Shown here: in pieces, positions 9,502-19,152 of the stretch
Layout of the letters: each line of letters opens with the position of its first letter
Position numbering within the stretch: the stretch's first letter is position 1
Source: Flavobacterium sp. Leaf82
Lineage (GTDB): Bacteria; Bacteroidota; Bacteroidia; Flavobacteriales; Flavobacteriaceae
Length of the DNA: 64,000 bases
NCBI RefSeq assembly: GCF_001422725.1
Contig: NZ_LMMA01000023.1
Span: forward strand, 27,593 to 91,592
Reading direction: 5' to 3'
Made by a program: the position numbers and the translations under genes
The notes under the pieces: model-generated
The model's input: the letters and a program-made list of their open reading frames with translations, nothing else
What the model was told of the DNA's origin: nothing
Database searches by the model: none

Positions 9502-10428
9502 CTATTGAATCTTAGAAGCCAGCAAATATATCACCGCCATTCTAATTGCTACACCATTCTCTACCTGATTCAAAATTACTGAATGATCAGAGTCGGCAAC
9601 TTCAGATGTTATTTCTACTCCTCTGTTTATTGGTCCCGGGTGCATGATTACGATTTCTTTATTAAGAGAATCTAACAACGGTTTGTCTACTCCGTATTGT
9701 TGTGCATATTCACGTGTCGATGGAAAAAAGTTCACATCCATACGTTCGTTTTGTACCCGAAGCATATTTGCAACGTCACACCATTCTAAGGCTTTTCTTA
9801 AATTTGGTTCAACCGTAACACCCAATGATTCGATATATCTTGGAATCAATGTTTTTGGTCCGCAAACTTTAACCTCTGCGCCTTGCATTTGCAAAGCATA
9901 TATATTTGATAAAGCAACTCTTGAATGCAGAATATCGCCTACAATAACTACTTTTTTTCCGGCTACATCACCTAATTTTTCTCTGATCGAATAACTGTCT
10001 AACAAAGCCTGAGTAGGATGTTCGTGTGCTCCGTCTCCGGCGTTTACGATACTTGCTTTGACATTTTTAGATAAAAAATAAGCCGCTCCGGGATTGGAGT
10101 GGCGCATTACAACCATGTCTACTTTCATGGAAAGGATATTATTTACAGTATCAATCAGGGTTTCTCCTTTTTTAACAGAAGACTGAGCTGCTGAGAAACT
10201 AATAACATCTGCTGATAATCGTTTTTGTGCTAACTCGAACGAAAGTTTTGTTCTGGTACTGTTCTCGAAGAAAATGTTAGCAATGGTAATATCTCGTAAT
10301 GAAGGAACTTTTTTAATGGGTCTGTTAATGACTTCTTTAAAATGATCGGCAGTTTCAAAAATCAGGTTAATATCATTCTCTTTGATGTATTTTATTCCTA
10401 ATAAATGATTTACACTTAATTCTTTCAT
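9502..10428 (-). CDS. pyrB: Aspartate carbamoyltransferase catalytic subunit
   Basis: 308 residues, the usual length. Second step of pyrimidine synthesis: carbamoyl phosphate plus aspartate to carbamoyl aspartate. Carbamoyl-phosphate motif FFENSTRTKLSFE near residue 53; HEHPTQALLD near 135; HPGPINRG near 265. No pyrI regulatory gene follows in this window. It is the last gene of the minus-strand cluster pyrR, DUF6891-like gene, pyrB; the gap to the middle gene is 84 bp. PyrR upstream suggests pyrimidine-responsive control of the cluster. Confidence 0.97.
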   Translation of the reverse strand: MKELSVNHLLGIKYIKENDINLIFETADHFKEVINRPIKKVPSLRDITIANIFFENSTRTKLSFELAQKRLSADVISFSAAQSSVKKGETLIDTVNNILSMKVDMVVMRHSNPGAAYFLSKNVKASIVNAGDGAHEHPTQALLDSYSIREKLGDVAGKKVVIVGDILHSRVALSNIYALQMQGAEVKVCGPKTLIPRYIESLGVTVEPNLRKALEWCDVANMLRVQNERMDVNFFPSTREYAQQYGVDKPLLDSLNKEIVIMHPGPINRGVEITSEVADSDHSVILNQVENGVAIRMAVIYLLASKIQ

Positions 10429-10512
10429 TTTTATTTCTTTAATATTTAATTGTCAAATTCCTGAATTCCTGAAACATTCAGCCTTTTCATACTTCTTTTA
10501 AGAGCAGCTGCC

Positions 10513-11154
10513 CTATTGAACCATTCTGTCTACAACTTCACTGTAATCCTGAAGATCTCTTGCGTCTTCATCAAAAATCTTTTGCCATCTAAAACCAGGA
10601 ATTTCAATTTTAGTTCTGGCAGAGCCGTCCCATTTTATTTTAAAATCGTTATTTATTAAAACTTCGGCAACTCGTTTTCCAACTTCTATTGTAATTGTAT
10701 CATCTGAATTATCTACTTTCTGGAAAGCAATGTACAAACCTGGATTTTCAAGATCGATTGCTCTGGCTAAATCCTGTTCGTGATAAAAGCAATAACCATC
10801 AGACTCTACTTCGTTTTCCTGCAATTCTCTTTCAACCTCAACTACTTCATATTCACCGTCGGTTGTGGTGTAACCCGCATTGTGAAGCGCAATGATATTT
10901 TCATCGCCCAATTCATCAAACGCTTTTATTAATCTTTCCGTATCTGTTGGACTTTCCCATAGTTTACTTTCTGCAAGTAACTTTTGGTATTCTTCTCTTA
11001 TTTTATCAAAAGCCCATTCTTCTGAGATTTCGTCTTCAAATTCGTTGTCTTCAATTTCTTCCAGTATGTTTTCCTGAATCTCATCAAGAGAATGAAATCC
11101 CATTCTGATCTGATTAAAAATTGATTCGTAAATAAAAGTTTCGTTCTCAGTCAT
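10513..11154 (-). CDS. Acidic cytosolic protein resembling DUF6891
   Basis: 213 residues, strongly acidic, no signal peptide or membrane helix. N-terminal helical half (EIQENILEEIEDNEFEDE), then the stretch DELGDENIIALHNAGYTTTDG, then GYCFYHEQDLARAI, GLYIAFQKVD, VAEVLINNDFKIKWDGSARTKIEI and FRWQK. The blocks IALHNAGYT, YCFYHEQDL and WDGS...I...WQK match my recollection of the DUF6891 family, whose function is unknown. It sits 47 bp after pyrR and 84 bp before pyrB, so it is probably co-transcribed with pyrimidine genes; whether it has a pyrimidine role is unproven. Confidence 0.75.
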   Translation of the reverse strand: MTENETFIYESIFNQIRMGFHSLDEIQENILEEIEDNEFEDEISEEWAFDKIREEYQKLLAESKLWESPTDTERLIKAFDELGDENIIALHNAGYTTTDGEYEVVEVERELQENEVESDGYCFYHEQDLARAIDLENPGLYIAFQKVDNSDDTITIEVGKRVAEVLINNDFKIKWDGSARTKIEIPGFRWQKIFDEDARDLQDYSEVVDRMVQ

Positions 11155-11201
11155 GTGTTATTGTTTATTCGTTTTAATTGTTTAACTGTTTAATAATTAA
11201 A

Positions 11202-11741
11202 TTAATTCGTTACCAGATGAACAACGTCTTCTCCTTCATTTTCTTTCCAGCTTACTTTTACTTTTTCGCCATTTATAGCATCAACCTGACGACCGCGATA
11301 ATCGGGCTGAATAGGTAAATTACGGCTAAAACGTCTGTCGATTAACACTAATAATTCGATTTCTGAAGGTCGCCCAAAAGATTGAATTGCAGTTAACGCA
11401 GAACGAATGCTTCGTCCGGTAAACAATACATCATCAATAAAAATGACTTTCTTGTTTTCGACGATAAAATTTATTTGTGTTTTATTGGCTTCCAGCGGTT
11501 TATCAGTGCGACGAAAATCATCTCTAAAAAATGTGATGTCCAGATATCCCAAAGAAATTTCGGGAACCTGATATTCGTTTTCTAATATTTGTTTTAAACG
11601 TTCAGCTAAAAAAACGCCTCTTGGCTGAATCCCCACTAAAATAGTATCAGAGAAATCAAGGTGTTTTTCGATCAACTGACAAGCCAAACGATGGAGTATG
11701 ATAGTAACTTCTTTTGAATTAAGTAATACTTTTTGGCTCAT
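11202..11741 (-). CDS. pyrR: Bifunctional pyr operon regulator / uracil phosphoribosyltransferase PyrR
   Basis: 179 residues from the ATG at 11741 (MSQKVLLNSKEVTIIL). A longer frame to 11768 is rejected because a TATATTTG -7 box at 11766-11773 would place the transcript start downstream of it. The phosphoribosyl-pyrophosphate-binding motif VIFIDDVLFTGRSIRSAL is complete, with LVGIQPRGVFLA and RRFSRNLPIQPDYRG blocks typical of PyrR. In Firmicutes PyrR attenuates pyr transcription by binding mRNA; in Bacteroidota this is assumed by homology. It heads a cluster with pyrB. Confidence 0.93.
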   Translation of the reverse strand: MSQKVLLNSKEVTIILHRLACQLIEKHLDFSDTILVGIQPRGVFLAERLKQILENEYQVPEISLGYLDITFFRDDFRRTDKPLEANKTQINFIVENKKVIFIDDVLFTGRSIRSALTAIQSFGRPSEIELLVLIDRRFSRNLPIQPDYRGRQVDAINGEKVKVSWKENEGEDVVHLVTN

Positions 11742-11765
11742 AATTAAGTGTAATGTTTGGTTGGG

Positions 11766-11773
11766 CAAATATA
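11766..11773 (-). promoter_or_regulatory. -7 box of the pyrR-pyrB promoter
   Basis: TATATTTG on the minus strand fits TAnnTTTG. It is 24 bp upstream of the pyrR ATG at 11741 and decides that start. No clear TTG is seen at -33. Confidence 0.5.
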
Positions 11774-11939
11774 CGAAATCAGAATTTATTTGTTGGGGTG
11801 TTGAGTGGGGAAATATTTTTTTTTAGAAATTGTAATGAAATTTTGAGTTGAGAAATGGATTTTTGGTATCTTTCTATATTTAATATTTAAAGTCAATAAA
11901 ATCATTTTAGTAACATCAAAAATTCAATATTTTTCAAAT

Positions 11940-12608
11940 ATGATAAATCGAAATCATTTAAAAGAATTTATAAAAAATAATGAAAAAGAAATCCTTATTG
12001 ATTACAGAGAAAAGCTTTACAACAATTTACAAGAAGTTATAAAAAAAGAAGAAAAACAAACACTGATTTTATTGATTTTGATTATTCTTTATTTCTTTGT
12101 AGATTATAAATCATTATCTGAAGTTTCCCTAGGTATACTTACAATAACAAATCCAGCAAATTTAGTTATTCAACTAATACCGATTATTTTTTCCACATTG
12201 CTTTTCAATCTGTTTCGCATTGGGAAAGATAGACAAGATTTACATGATAGCCTAAAGGAAATTACATCGCAATTAACAAGTAGTTTAATTAATCCTGAAT
12301 CAAAAGATGAACTATTAAATAACACACTTTATAGACTATATCTTCCCAATTCAATTGGAAATTTTGCATCATCTATTACAGCTAGAAAGCGAATTTCCCT
12401 AATTGTTATTGGATTTATATTATTAATACCTTTTTTCATAATAGGAATACTACCCTTCTTGATAATTATTTTAATGCTATGTAATTTATGGATAACACAA
12501 ATTGAAACTATATTGGGAATAATATCTTTTTCAATAACACTTTGGGTCTCAATTTCAATTTTTTTTTTCTTTTTTACTCCTCAACAAGAAGAAAATTTAA
12601 ATATTTAA
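11940..12608 (+). CDS. Unrecognised membrane protein, about four transmembrane helices
   Basis: 222 residues. A Lys/Glu-rich N-terminus (about 1-35) is followed by a hydrophobic segment (TLILLILIILYFFV, about 41-55), a second (about 76-92, IQLIPIIFSTLLF), a charged loop with RIGKDRQDLHDSLKEITSQL, then two strongly hydrophobic segments (about 155-180 and 188-215) and a short hydrophilic tail. No family motif recognised. The segment 11940-13156 is visibly more AT-rich in codon use (many ATA, AAT, TTA) than flanking genes, suggesting recent acquisition or weak selection. ATG start. Confidence 0.65.
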   Translation: MINRNHLKEFIKNNEKEILIDYREKLYNNLQEVIKKEEKQTLILLILIILYFFVDYKSLSEVSLGILTITNPANLVIQLIPIIFSTLLFNLFRIGKDRQDLHDSLKEITSQLTSSLINPESKDELLNNTLYRLYLPNSIGNFASSITARKRISLIVIGFILLIPFFIIGILPFLIIILMLCNLWITQIETILGIISFSITLWVSISIFFFFFTPQQEENLNI

Positions 12609-12739
12609 TACCAAGAAAATCATATACAAATATGTATACAATAAATTCATAAGAATTCAGTCGTACCCGATCGCGCGGATGTTCAACTATAGCGCGGAGA
12701 TTCTTTCCATATACACAAAGCGAATAACTCAAATAAAAA

Positions 12740-13156
12740 ATGATTTACATCGATAAAACTACATTTCCACATTGTTATATTGAAGAAAAGAAATTTGACT
12801 GGGGAGAACCTTACGATATTATAACACCAATCTTCAATTTATATATCGATCCGCAGTTATCAGATATTGAATATACAATTGAAGTTTTAGGCAAAAATAA
12901 TTTCAAAATTAATTTAGAAAAGCTTTATAATATTCTGCTTAACAAGGAAGAATATGATCGTATTGAAAACTTTAATACGCCAATTTTTAATAGGGAACTT
13001 TTATTAAATAATATCCAAAAATTTTTGAACTCAAATGAAGACCGGACTTCTCCGTGGAAACAATATTATGACGGATACTTAACCGAAAATGATTATTTGA
13101 AATCTATTGAAGAAGATCTGAATAGAATATTATTATTTGAACGAAAAGAATATTGA
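12740..13156 (+). CDS. Unrecognised small cytosolic protein
   Basis: 138 residues, no signal peptide or membrane helix, acidic and AT-rich in codon use. It starts MIYIDKTTFPHCYIEE, with an aromatic segment FDWGEPYDIITPIFNLYID and a helical second half (INLEKLYNILLNKEEYDRIE; YLKSIEEDLNRILLF). Size and charge resemble many immunity-like or orphan proteins, but no motif supports a call. Separated from the preceding membrane protein by 131 bp. Confidence 0.55.
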   Translation: MIYIDKTTFPHCYIEEKKFDWGEPYDIITPIFNLYIDPQLSDIEYTIEVLGKNNFKINLEKLYNILLNKEEYDRIENFNTPIFNRELLLNNIQKFLNSNEDRTSPWKQYYDGYLTENDYLKSIEEDLNRILLFERKEY

Positions 13157-13340
13157 TTAGATTAAAAAAACCGAATATTTTTAAGAAGAATAATACAAAA
13201 ATTAAGTAATTTGGCGTTCATTAAAATCAATACAAAGTTCAAGAACGTTACATAAATCCATATTACAAAAACACAATAAACATTTCTATTTTAACTTTAA
13301 AATTGTGAGGCGTCAACACCATAAACACAGACATGATTAT

Positions 13341-14522
13341 ATGAAAAAAAAATTACTCTTAGTATTATCCTTAATCGTTTTGCAAAACAGCCATGCGCAA
13401 TGGACTAAAATTACATCGCCATACGCAGGAAATTTATGGACTATTAAATTTTTTGATTCACAAAATGGATATATTGGCGGAAACACTGCCATTTTAAAAA
13501 CTACTGATGGCGGCGCAACGTGGACATCAAAATCGATTACCAACTTTTTAATAAACAGTTTTTCTTTCCCAAGTGCAACTATCGGATATTATGGCTGCAA
13601 TAATAACATTGTGGCAAAAACAACTGATGCAGGTTTAACCTGGACAAACCAGAATCCAAATGCAAGTCCTTATGCAATACTATCTGTAAGTTTCCCTACT
13701 GTATCTACCGGATATGCAGTTGGTGATGCAGGAACAATCAGAAAAACTACTGATGGCGGAACAACATGGGCGACTCAGGCTTCAGGTTTAACAACAGGAA
13801 TAGAAGAAGTTCATTTTTTTGATGTGAATACCGGAATCTGCGTTGGAGACGGCGGTAAAATCAAAAGGACAACAAATGGAGGTGCAACATGGGTTACAAT
13901 AGCGAGTGGAACTACGCAAAATCTATATGATATCTTTTTTATAAATGCAAATACAGGCTTTATAGTCGGAGGAACCGGTACAGTTCTTAAAACAACAAAT
14001 GGCGGACAAACGTGGTCTGTTTTAACTACAGGAATTACAAGCTGGTTGTATTCTATTTGTTTTAAAGACGCATTAACAGGATATGCAGCAGGTGCTCAGG
14101 GAAAAATAATAAAAACTATAGATGGTGGTGTAACATGGACATCAGAAGTTTCAGGAGTAAGTAGCGCTAAAAGCATAAACGATATTATCTATATTAATAA
14201 CAGATTTATTGCCGTGACAGATCAGGGAGAAATAATTACTGATGTTGCTACTTTAGGAACTGATGACAATATAAAAGAAGATGCTGCAGTTATTGTGTAT
14301 CCAAATCCTACATCTGATTCTTTTTCTGTAGACTATCATAATGATGAAAATTTGACTTTAAAAGTAAATATTATTAATACAAACGGCGTTATAGTAAAAT
14401 CTAAGGTTTTAAATGATAACCAAAGAACAATAAATGTAAAAGACCTAAGCAACGGAGTTTATATTGTTGAAATTAAAGCGGATCAATTTTCTGCTACTAA
14501 AAAATTGATCATTAAAAAATAA
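13341..14522 (+). CDS. T9SS-exported YCF48/BNR-like beta-propeller protein with type A sorting domain
   Basis: 393 residues from the ATG at 13341; the frame extends upstream to a GTG at 13305, but the signal peptide begins MKKKLLLVLSLIVLQNSHAQ. Six or so repeats of about 45 residues carry K(T/R)T(D/N)GGxTW with preceding G(Y/F)xxG motifs (for example GYAVGDAGTIRKTTDGGTTW), as in YCF48-like photosystem assembly factors and Asp-box propellers. The last ~75 residues (VYPNPTSDSFSVDY, then LSNGVYIVEI and KKLIIKK) are a type A T9SS C-terminal domain, so the protein should be secreted or surface bound. Ligand unknown. Stands alone between AT-rich unknown genes and a VOC gene. Confidence 0.88.
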   Translation: MKKKLLLVLSLIVLQNSHAQWTKITSPYAGNLWTIKFFDSQNGYIGGNTAILKTTDGGATWTSKSITNFLINSFSFPSATIGYYGCNNNIVAKTTDAGLTWTNQNPNASPYAILSVSFPTVSTGYAVGDAGTIRKTTDGGTTWATQASGLTTGIEEVHFFDVNTGICVGDGGKIKRTTNGGATWVTIASGTTQNLYDIFFINANTGFIVGGTGTVLKTTNGGQTWSVLTTGITSWLYSICFKDALTGYAAGAQGKIIKTIDGGVTWTSEVSGVSSAKSINDIIYINNRFIAVTDQGEIITDVATLGTDDNIKEDAAVIVYPNPTSDSFSVDYHNDENLTLKVNIINTNGVIVKSKVLNDNQRTINVKDLSNGVYIVEIKADQFSATKKLIIKK

Positions 14523-14559
14523 AAACGTAAGGTAAATAATCAATTTAAAACTATAAAAG

Positions 14560-14955
14560 ATGAAAGTAAAAGTCACAGGAATTCCGGTTCTTGATCAGGA
14601 AAAGGCATTACAATTTTATACGGAGAAATTAGGTTTTATAAAAAAACACGATGTGCCTTTAGGCGAAAATAACAGATGGTTAACAGTAGTTTCTAAAGAA
14701 GAACCAGACGGAATTGAAATTTTATTAGAACCTGCGCCAAATCATTTTGAACCTGCCAAAACCTATCAAAGCGCTTTATTTGAAGCTGGGATTCCGTATA
14801 CGCAATTTAATGTCGATAATCTTGAGGAAGAATATGGCAGATTGATTAATCTTGGCGTTGATTTCAGCATGAAACCTACTGAAATGGGAAATGTAAAAAT
14901 TGCCATTCTTGATGATACTTGTGGGAATAGGATTCAGCTTATTGAGATGGTATAA
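14560..14955 (+). CDS. VOC superfamily (glyoxalase/bleomycin-resistance-like) protein
   Basis: 131 residues, one VOC domain of two beta-alpha-beta-beta-beta modules: VTGIPVLDQEKALQFYTEKLGF at the N-terminus and VDFSMKPTEMGNVKIAILDDTCGNRIQLIEMV at the C-terminus. The terminal Glu of NRIQLIE is a usual metal ligand; the first-strand ligand position is not a His or Gln, so classic glyoxalase I activity is uncertain. Substrate unknown. It is 37 bp downstream of the T9SS cargo gene and 9 bp upstream of a ParD-like tail. Confidence 0.85.
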   Translation: MKVKVTGIPVLDQEKALQFYTEKLGFIKKHDVPLGENNRWLTVVSKEEPDGIEILLEPAPNHFEPAKTYQSALFEAGIPYTQFNVDNLEEEYGRLINLGVDFSMKPTEMGNVKIAILDDTCGNRIQLIEMV

Positions 14956-14964
14956 AAATAAAAA

Positions 14965-15093
14965 ATGACTACAGAATCTAAGAAAGAAAAGTTAATCGAA
15001 GAATTAAAAAAAGGCGAAAAATCTGGAATGATTAAAGATTTTAATCGTGATTTGTTTCTTGACAATCTTCACAAAAAATATTTACAAAAATAA
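14965..15093 (+). pseudogene. Orphan ParD-like antitoxin C-terminal piece (42 residues)
   Basis: An ATG frame encodes MTTESKKEKLIEELKKGEKS and ends NLHKKYLQK. The block LKKGEKSGMIKDFNRDLFLD closely resembles the C-terminal toxin-binding tail of ParD/CC2985-type antitoxins (pattern I..G..SG...DF....FL..L). The N-terminal ribbon-helix-helix DNA-binding domain is absent and no parE-like toxin follows. It begins 9 bp after the VOC stop. Either a decayed toxin-antitoxin remnant or a solo antitoxin mini-protein; I mark it as a pseudogene with low certainty on expression. Confidence 0.55.
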
Positions 15094-15120
15094 GATCGAT
15101 CTGATTTTTGCAATTTTAAA

Positions 15121-15225
15121 ATTCCGTAGGAATGATTATATTGTAGTAACGGATTTTAATCCGTTGTAGAACGATGATCATTCTTTGTAGACTGGATTAA
15201 AATCCAGCCCTACAATATGGATCGA
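15121..15225. repeat. Palindromic noncoding repeat with GGATTTTAATCC cores
   Basis: TTGTAGTAACGGATTTTAATCC (start 15141) and an inverted partner ending CCTACAA (near 15212) flank a short loop. The same GGATTTTAATCC / GGGATTAAAATCCC units occur at 20985-21080 and 21318-21420, so this is a dispersed repeat. Confidence 0.65.
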
Positions 15226-15389
15226 GCCGCTGGCTCTTTTTGAATATCTTTGATATTCTTTAAGATTAATCTAAATCATAGAACTTTTGAACTAAATTAT
15301 GTAATACATTTTTTTGTTGTTTGAAGTAATTTTATTCTACGATAATTAGAATAGTAAATTCTTTTTAAAACAATTAAAACAGCAAAATC

Positions 15390-15563
15390 ATGCAAAAGAA
15401 CATTACACGTTTGTTAATGGTATTCGTAATACTATTTTCATTTACAAGTTGCGAAGTTATTGGAGACATTTTTAAAGCCGGAATGGGATTCGGGATATTC
15501 ATCGTAATCTTTATTGTTGCGATCATTATCTTTATATTCGCTAAGCTTTTTGGTAAAAAATAA
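15390..15563 (+). CDS. 57-residue lipoprotein with one membrane helix
   Basis: Too short for most gene callers. Starts MQKNITRLLMVFVILFSFTS, then Cys as a lipobox (FTSC, acylated Cys at 19), EVIGDIFKAGMGFG, a strongly hydrophobic segment (about 33-52, IFIVIFIVAIIIFIFAKLF) and a basic end GKK. The plan lipobox, GDIFKAG, membrane helix, basic tail is found in small Bacteroidota proteins, some of which are misannotated in databases as phosphatidate cytidylyltransferases. Followed by a strong terminator. Function unknown. Confidence 0.7.
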   Translation: MQKNITRLLMVFVILFSFTSCEVIGDIFKAGMGFGIFIVIFIVAIIIFIFAKLFGKK

Positions 15564-15572
15564 AACATAAAA

Positions 15573-15602
15573 AAATCCCGTTCACTTATGCGAACGGGAT
15601 TT
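15573..15602. terminator. Bidirectional terminator
   Basis: Perfect 11-bp inverted repeat AAATCCCGTTC / GAACGGGATTT with T-runs outward on both strands, between the plus-strand small lipoprotein and the minus-strand ABC-F gene. Confidence 0.85.
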
Positions 15603-15624
15603 CTTTTTTATTTAAAGCTAAGTT

Positions 15625-17376
<1,752 letters not shown>

Positions 17377-17380
17377 TTAT

Positions 17381-17478
17381 GTCATTTCAACAGTGGAAAA
17401 ATCTTCGCAAGAAACTCTACAAAGTTTGGATTGTCGTTGCGGAGTTTCTTGTGAGGATTTCTCATTCTTCGAAATGAC
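17381..17478. repeat. Imperfect palindromic repeat of the GTCATTTCGA family
   Basis: The outer ends GTCATTTC and GAAATGAC and inner blocks (CGCAAGAAACTC / GAGTTTCTTGTG) pair over about 40 bases per arm. A related element starts at 63908. It lies between the TlpA-like gene end and the ABC-F promoter. Confidence 0.7.
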
Positions 17479-17511
17479 AAACTAGACGAAAAGCACGAAT
17501 AGTAAAAAACG

Positions 17512-18285
17512 CTACAACTTACTTTCTTTCTCAAGCGCCACTTCTAAGCTTTCAAAATTAGGCAGCACTTTTGCAATCATGCCTTCTTTATTCAATATAA
17601 AATGTGTTGGGAATGAATTGAGTTGTAAAGCTTCGTTCATATACACTTTCATGCCAGGAATTACGGCGTATGCCAAAGGCCTTTTGGTTAAAAATGTTTT
17701 CAATTGTTCCGGTGAATCTTCTGCCAGACTAACAAAAATAATATCCTGACGGTTTTTGTATGTTGCTGCCAGTTTATTTACTTGCGGAAATTCTTTTATA
17801 CAGGGCGTGCAGTGAATGTACCAGCATTTTATAACTACAATTTTTCCTTTCATGGATTCATTTGAAATTAGATTTCCGTTTAAATCTTTAAAAGAGAATT
17901 TAGGAAATGGTTTCCCTTCCATTTCGAAATTTTTATAGGCATCAAAACCAATTTGGTTGATTGTGGCTTTTATACTGGTATCAGAATTGGGCTGAATCTG
18001 GAATAACTTATAATAGTAAACTAAATCTTCTGATTTTAATCGAATCGGAATGTAGTTTCCGTTTGCCAGTTGATCTAAAAAAGATCCTTTTGAAATTTCT
18101 TTTGAATTTGAATCTAATGCTGTAATATCTCTGGAAAGCATGATGTTTTTACTTTGATAAGCAGACCAATCTGTATACGTTTTTTGAATTTGAATGGGAT
18201 CAACTTCCGGATTTTGGTATTTGGTTTGGGCGAATGAAGAAGTGAAAAATAAAAATGCTATTATACTTGTAATCGATTTTTGCAT
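17512..18285 (-). CDS. TlpA-like periplasmic thioredoxin-fold protein
   Basis: 257 residues with signal peptide (SIIAFLFFTSSFAQ, about 1-20). The N-terminal ~120 residues are not recognised; the C-terminal half is an AhpC/TSA-Redoxin thioredoxin fold: FSFKDLNGNLISNESMKGKIVVIKCWYIHCTPC with the CTPC active site, then VSLAEDSPEQLKTFL and the cis-Pro region SFPTHFILNKEGMIAKV. Expected in the periplasm as a thiol-disulfide reductase or cytochrome-maturation-like protein. Divergent from the Lgt-like gene with 96 bp between them. Confidence 0.85.
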   Translation of the reverse strand: MQKSITSIIAFLFFTSSFAQTKYQNPEVDPIQIQKTYTDWSAYQSKNIMLSRDITALDSNSKEISKGSFLDQLANGNYIPIRLKSEDLVYYYKLFQIQPNSDTSIKATINQIGFDAYKNFEMEGKPFPKFSFKDLNGNLISNESMKGKIVVIKCWYIHCTPCIKEFPQVNKLAATYKNRQDIIFVSLAEDSPEQLKTFLTKRPLAYAVIPGMKVYMNEALQLNSFPTHFILNKEGMIAKVLPNFESLEVALEKESKL

Positions 18286-18310
18286 GAGTTTTTAAGATAC
18301 AATTGGGTTT

Positions 18311-18318
18311 CAAAAGTA
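18311..18318 (-). promoter_or_regulatory. Possible -7 box of the TlpA-like gene
   Basis: TACTTTTG on the minus strand, 25 bp before the ATG; no clear -33 TTG. Confidence 0.35.
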
Positions 18319-18354
18319 AAAAATTAATCTTAAACATTTTTAATTAGATTTACC

Positions 18355-18362
18355 TATATTCG
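18355..18362 (+). promoter_or_regulatory. Possible -7 box of the Lgt-like/radical SAM cassette
   Basis: TATATTCG differs from TAnnTTTG at one base and sits 19 bp before the ATG at 18382; no -33 TTG seen. Confidence 0.3.
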
Positions 18363-18381
18363 CTAAAAATTCTGACTAAAA

Positions 18382-19122
18382 ATGACGTTTCCCTTTCAAT
18401 TTGAAATCTTTGAAAAAACATTTTACTGGCATTTTATATTTGAGACTTTAGCTTTTTTTATTGGTATAAGGGTTTACTATTTTCTAAAAAAAAGAATTCA
18501 GGATCCTATATCAGACACGAATCGTTTGATTATTATGATTGGAGCCATGATTGGGGCTTTGGTAGGTTCGAGAATAATTGCTTTATTAGAAAATCCATCA
18601 CAAATTGCTCATCAGACTTTTTTAACTTTATATCAAAATAAAACTGTTGCCGGAGGTTTTTTAGGAGGATTAATGGGGGTTGAATTAATTAAGAAATGTA
18701 TTGGCGTAAAAATCGCTTCGGGAGATTTATATGTAATTCCACTTATTGTTGCCTTATTTATTGGTCGGATTGGCTGTTTTTCGATGGGAATCGCTGAACC
18801 AACTTATGGCAACGAAACTACTTTTTTTACAGGAATGAATTTAGGTGACGGATTAAAAAGACATCCTATTGCCTTATATGAAATGGTGTTTATGATTTTG
18901 CTTTTTATCTTTTTTGAGAAGATAAAAAACAAAAAACTGATTAATGGTGACCGTTTTAAGCTTTTTATGGTTTTGTATTTTCTCTTTCGGTTTTTAGTCG
19001 AATTCTTAAAACCTTATGAATCTTTATTTCTTAATCTGAGCAGTATTCAATGGAGTTCTATATTTATTTTTGGCTACTATTGGAAGTTTTTATGCCGAAT
19101 ATCTGCCTTTAAAAACAATTAA
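18382..19122 (+). CDS. Lgt-like (prolipoprotein diacylglyceryl transferase family) membrane protein lacking the conserved His
   Basis: 246 residues, about seven hydrophobic segments, shorter than typical Lgt (about 270-290). Family landmarks: GFLGGLMGVEL at the position of the FHGGL motif of Lgt, GRIGCFSMGIAEPTYG at the Lgt signature (GRxGNF/C), RHPIALYEM (RxPxQLYE) and RFLVEFLKP (RFxxEFxR). Aligned on GGL, the essential His of E. coli Lgt (H103 in FHGGL) is Leu here, and the last Arg region is altered. It is therefore probably not the housekeeping Lgt. It starts a cassette with a Tes-like radical SAM gene 30 bp downstream and a small membrane protein. I infer a related glycerolipid-handling role; the substrate is unknown. 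Confidence 0.75.
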   Translation: MTFPFQFEIFEKTFYWHFIFETLAFFIGIRVYYFLKKRIQDPISDTNRLIIMIGAMIGALVGSRIIALLENPSQIAHQTFLTLYQNKTVAGGFLGGLMGVELIKKCIGVKIASGDLYVIPLIVALFIGRIGCFSMGIAEPTYGNETTFFTGMNLGDGLKRHPIALYEMVFMILLFIFFEKIKNKKLINGDRFKLFMVLYFLFRFLVEFLKPYESLFLNLSSIQWSSIFIFGYYWKFLCRISAFKNN

Positions 19123-19152
19123 AATTTTACTTTACAATATAAATTTAATTTA

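Noticed and set aside
12740..13156. Toxin or immunity protein call for the small acidic gene
   Set aside because: No motif, neighbour or domain supports it beyond size and charge.
18382..19122. Call as the housekeeping lgt
   Set aside because: The conserved His is missing, the protein is short, and the gene is tied to a radical SAM gene.
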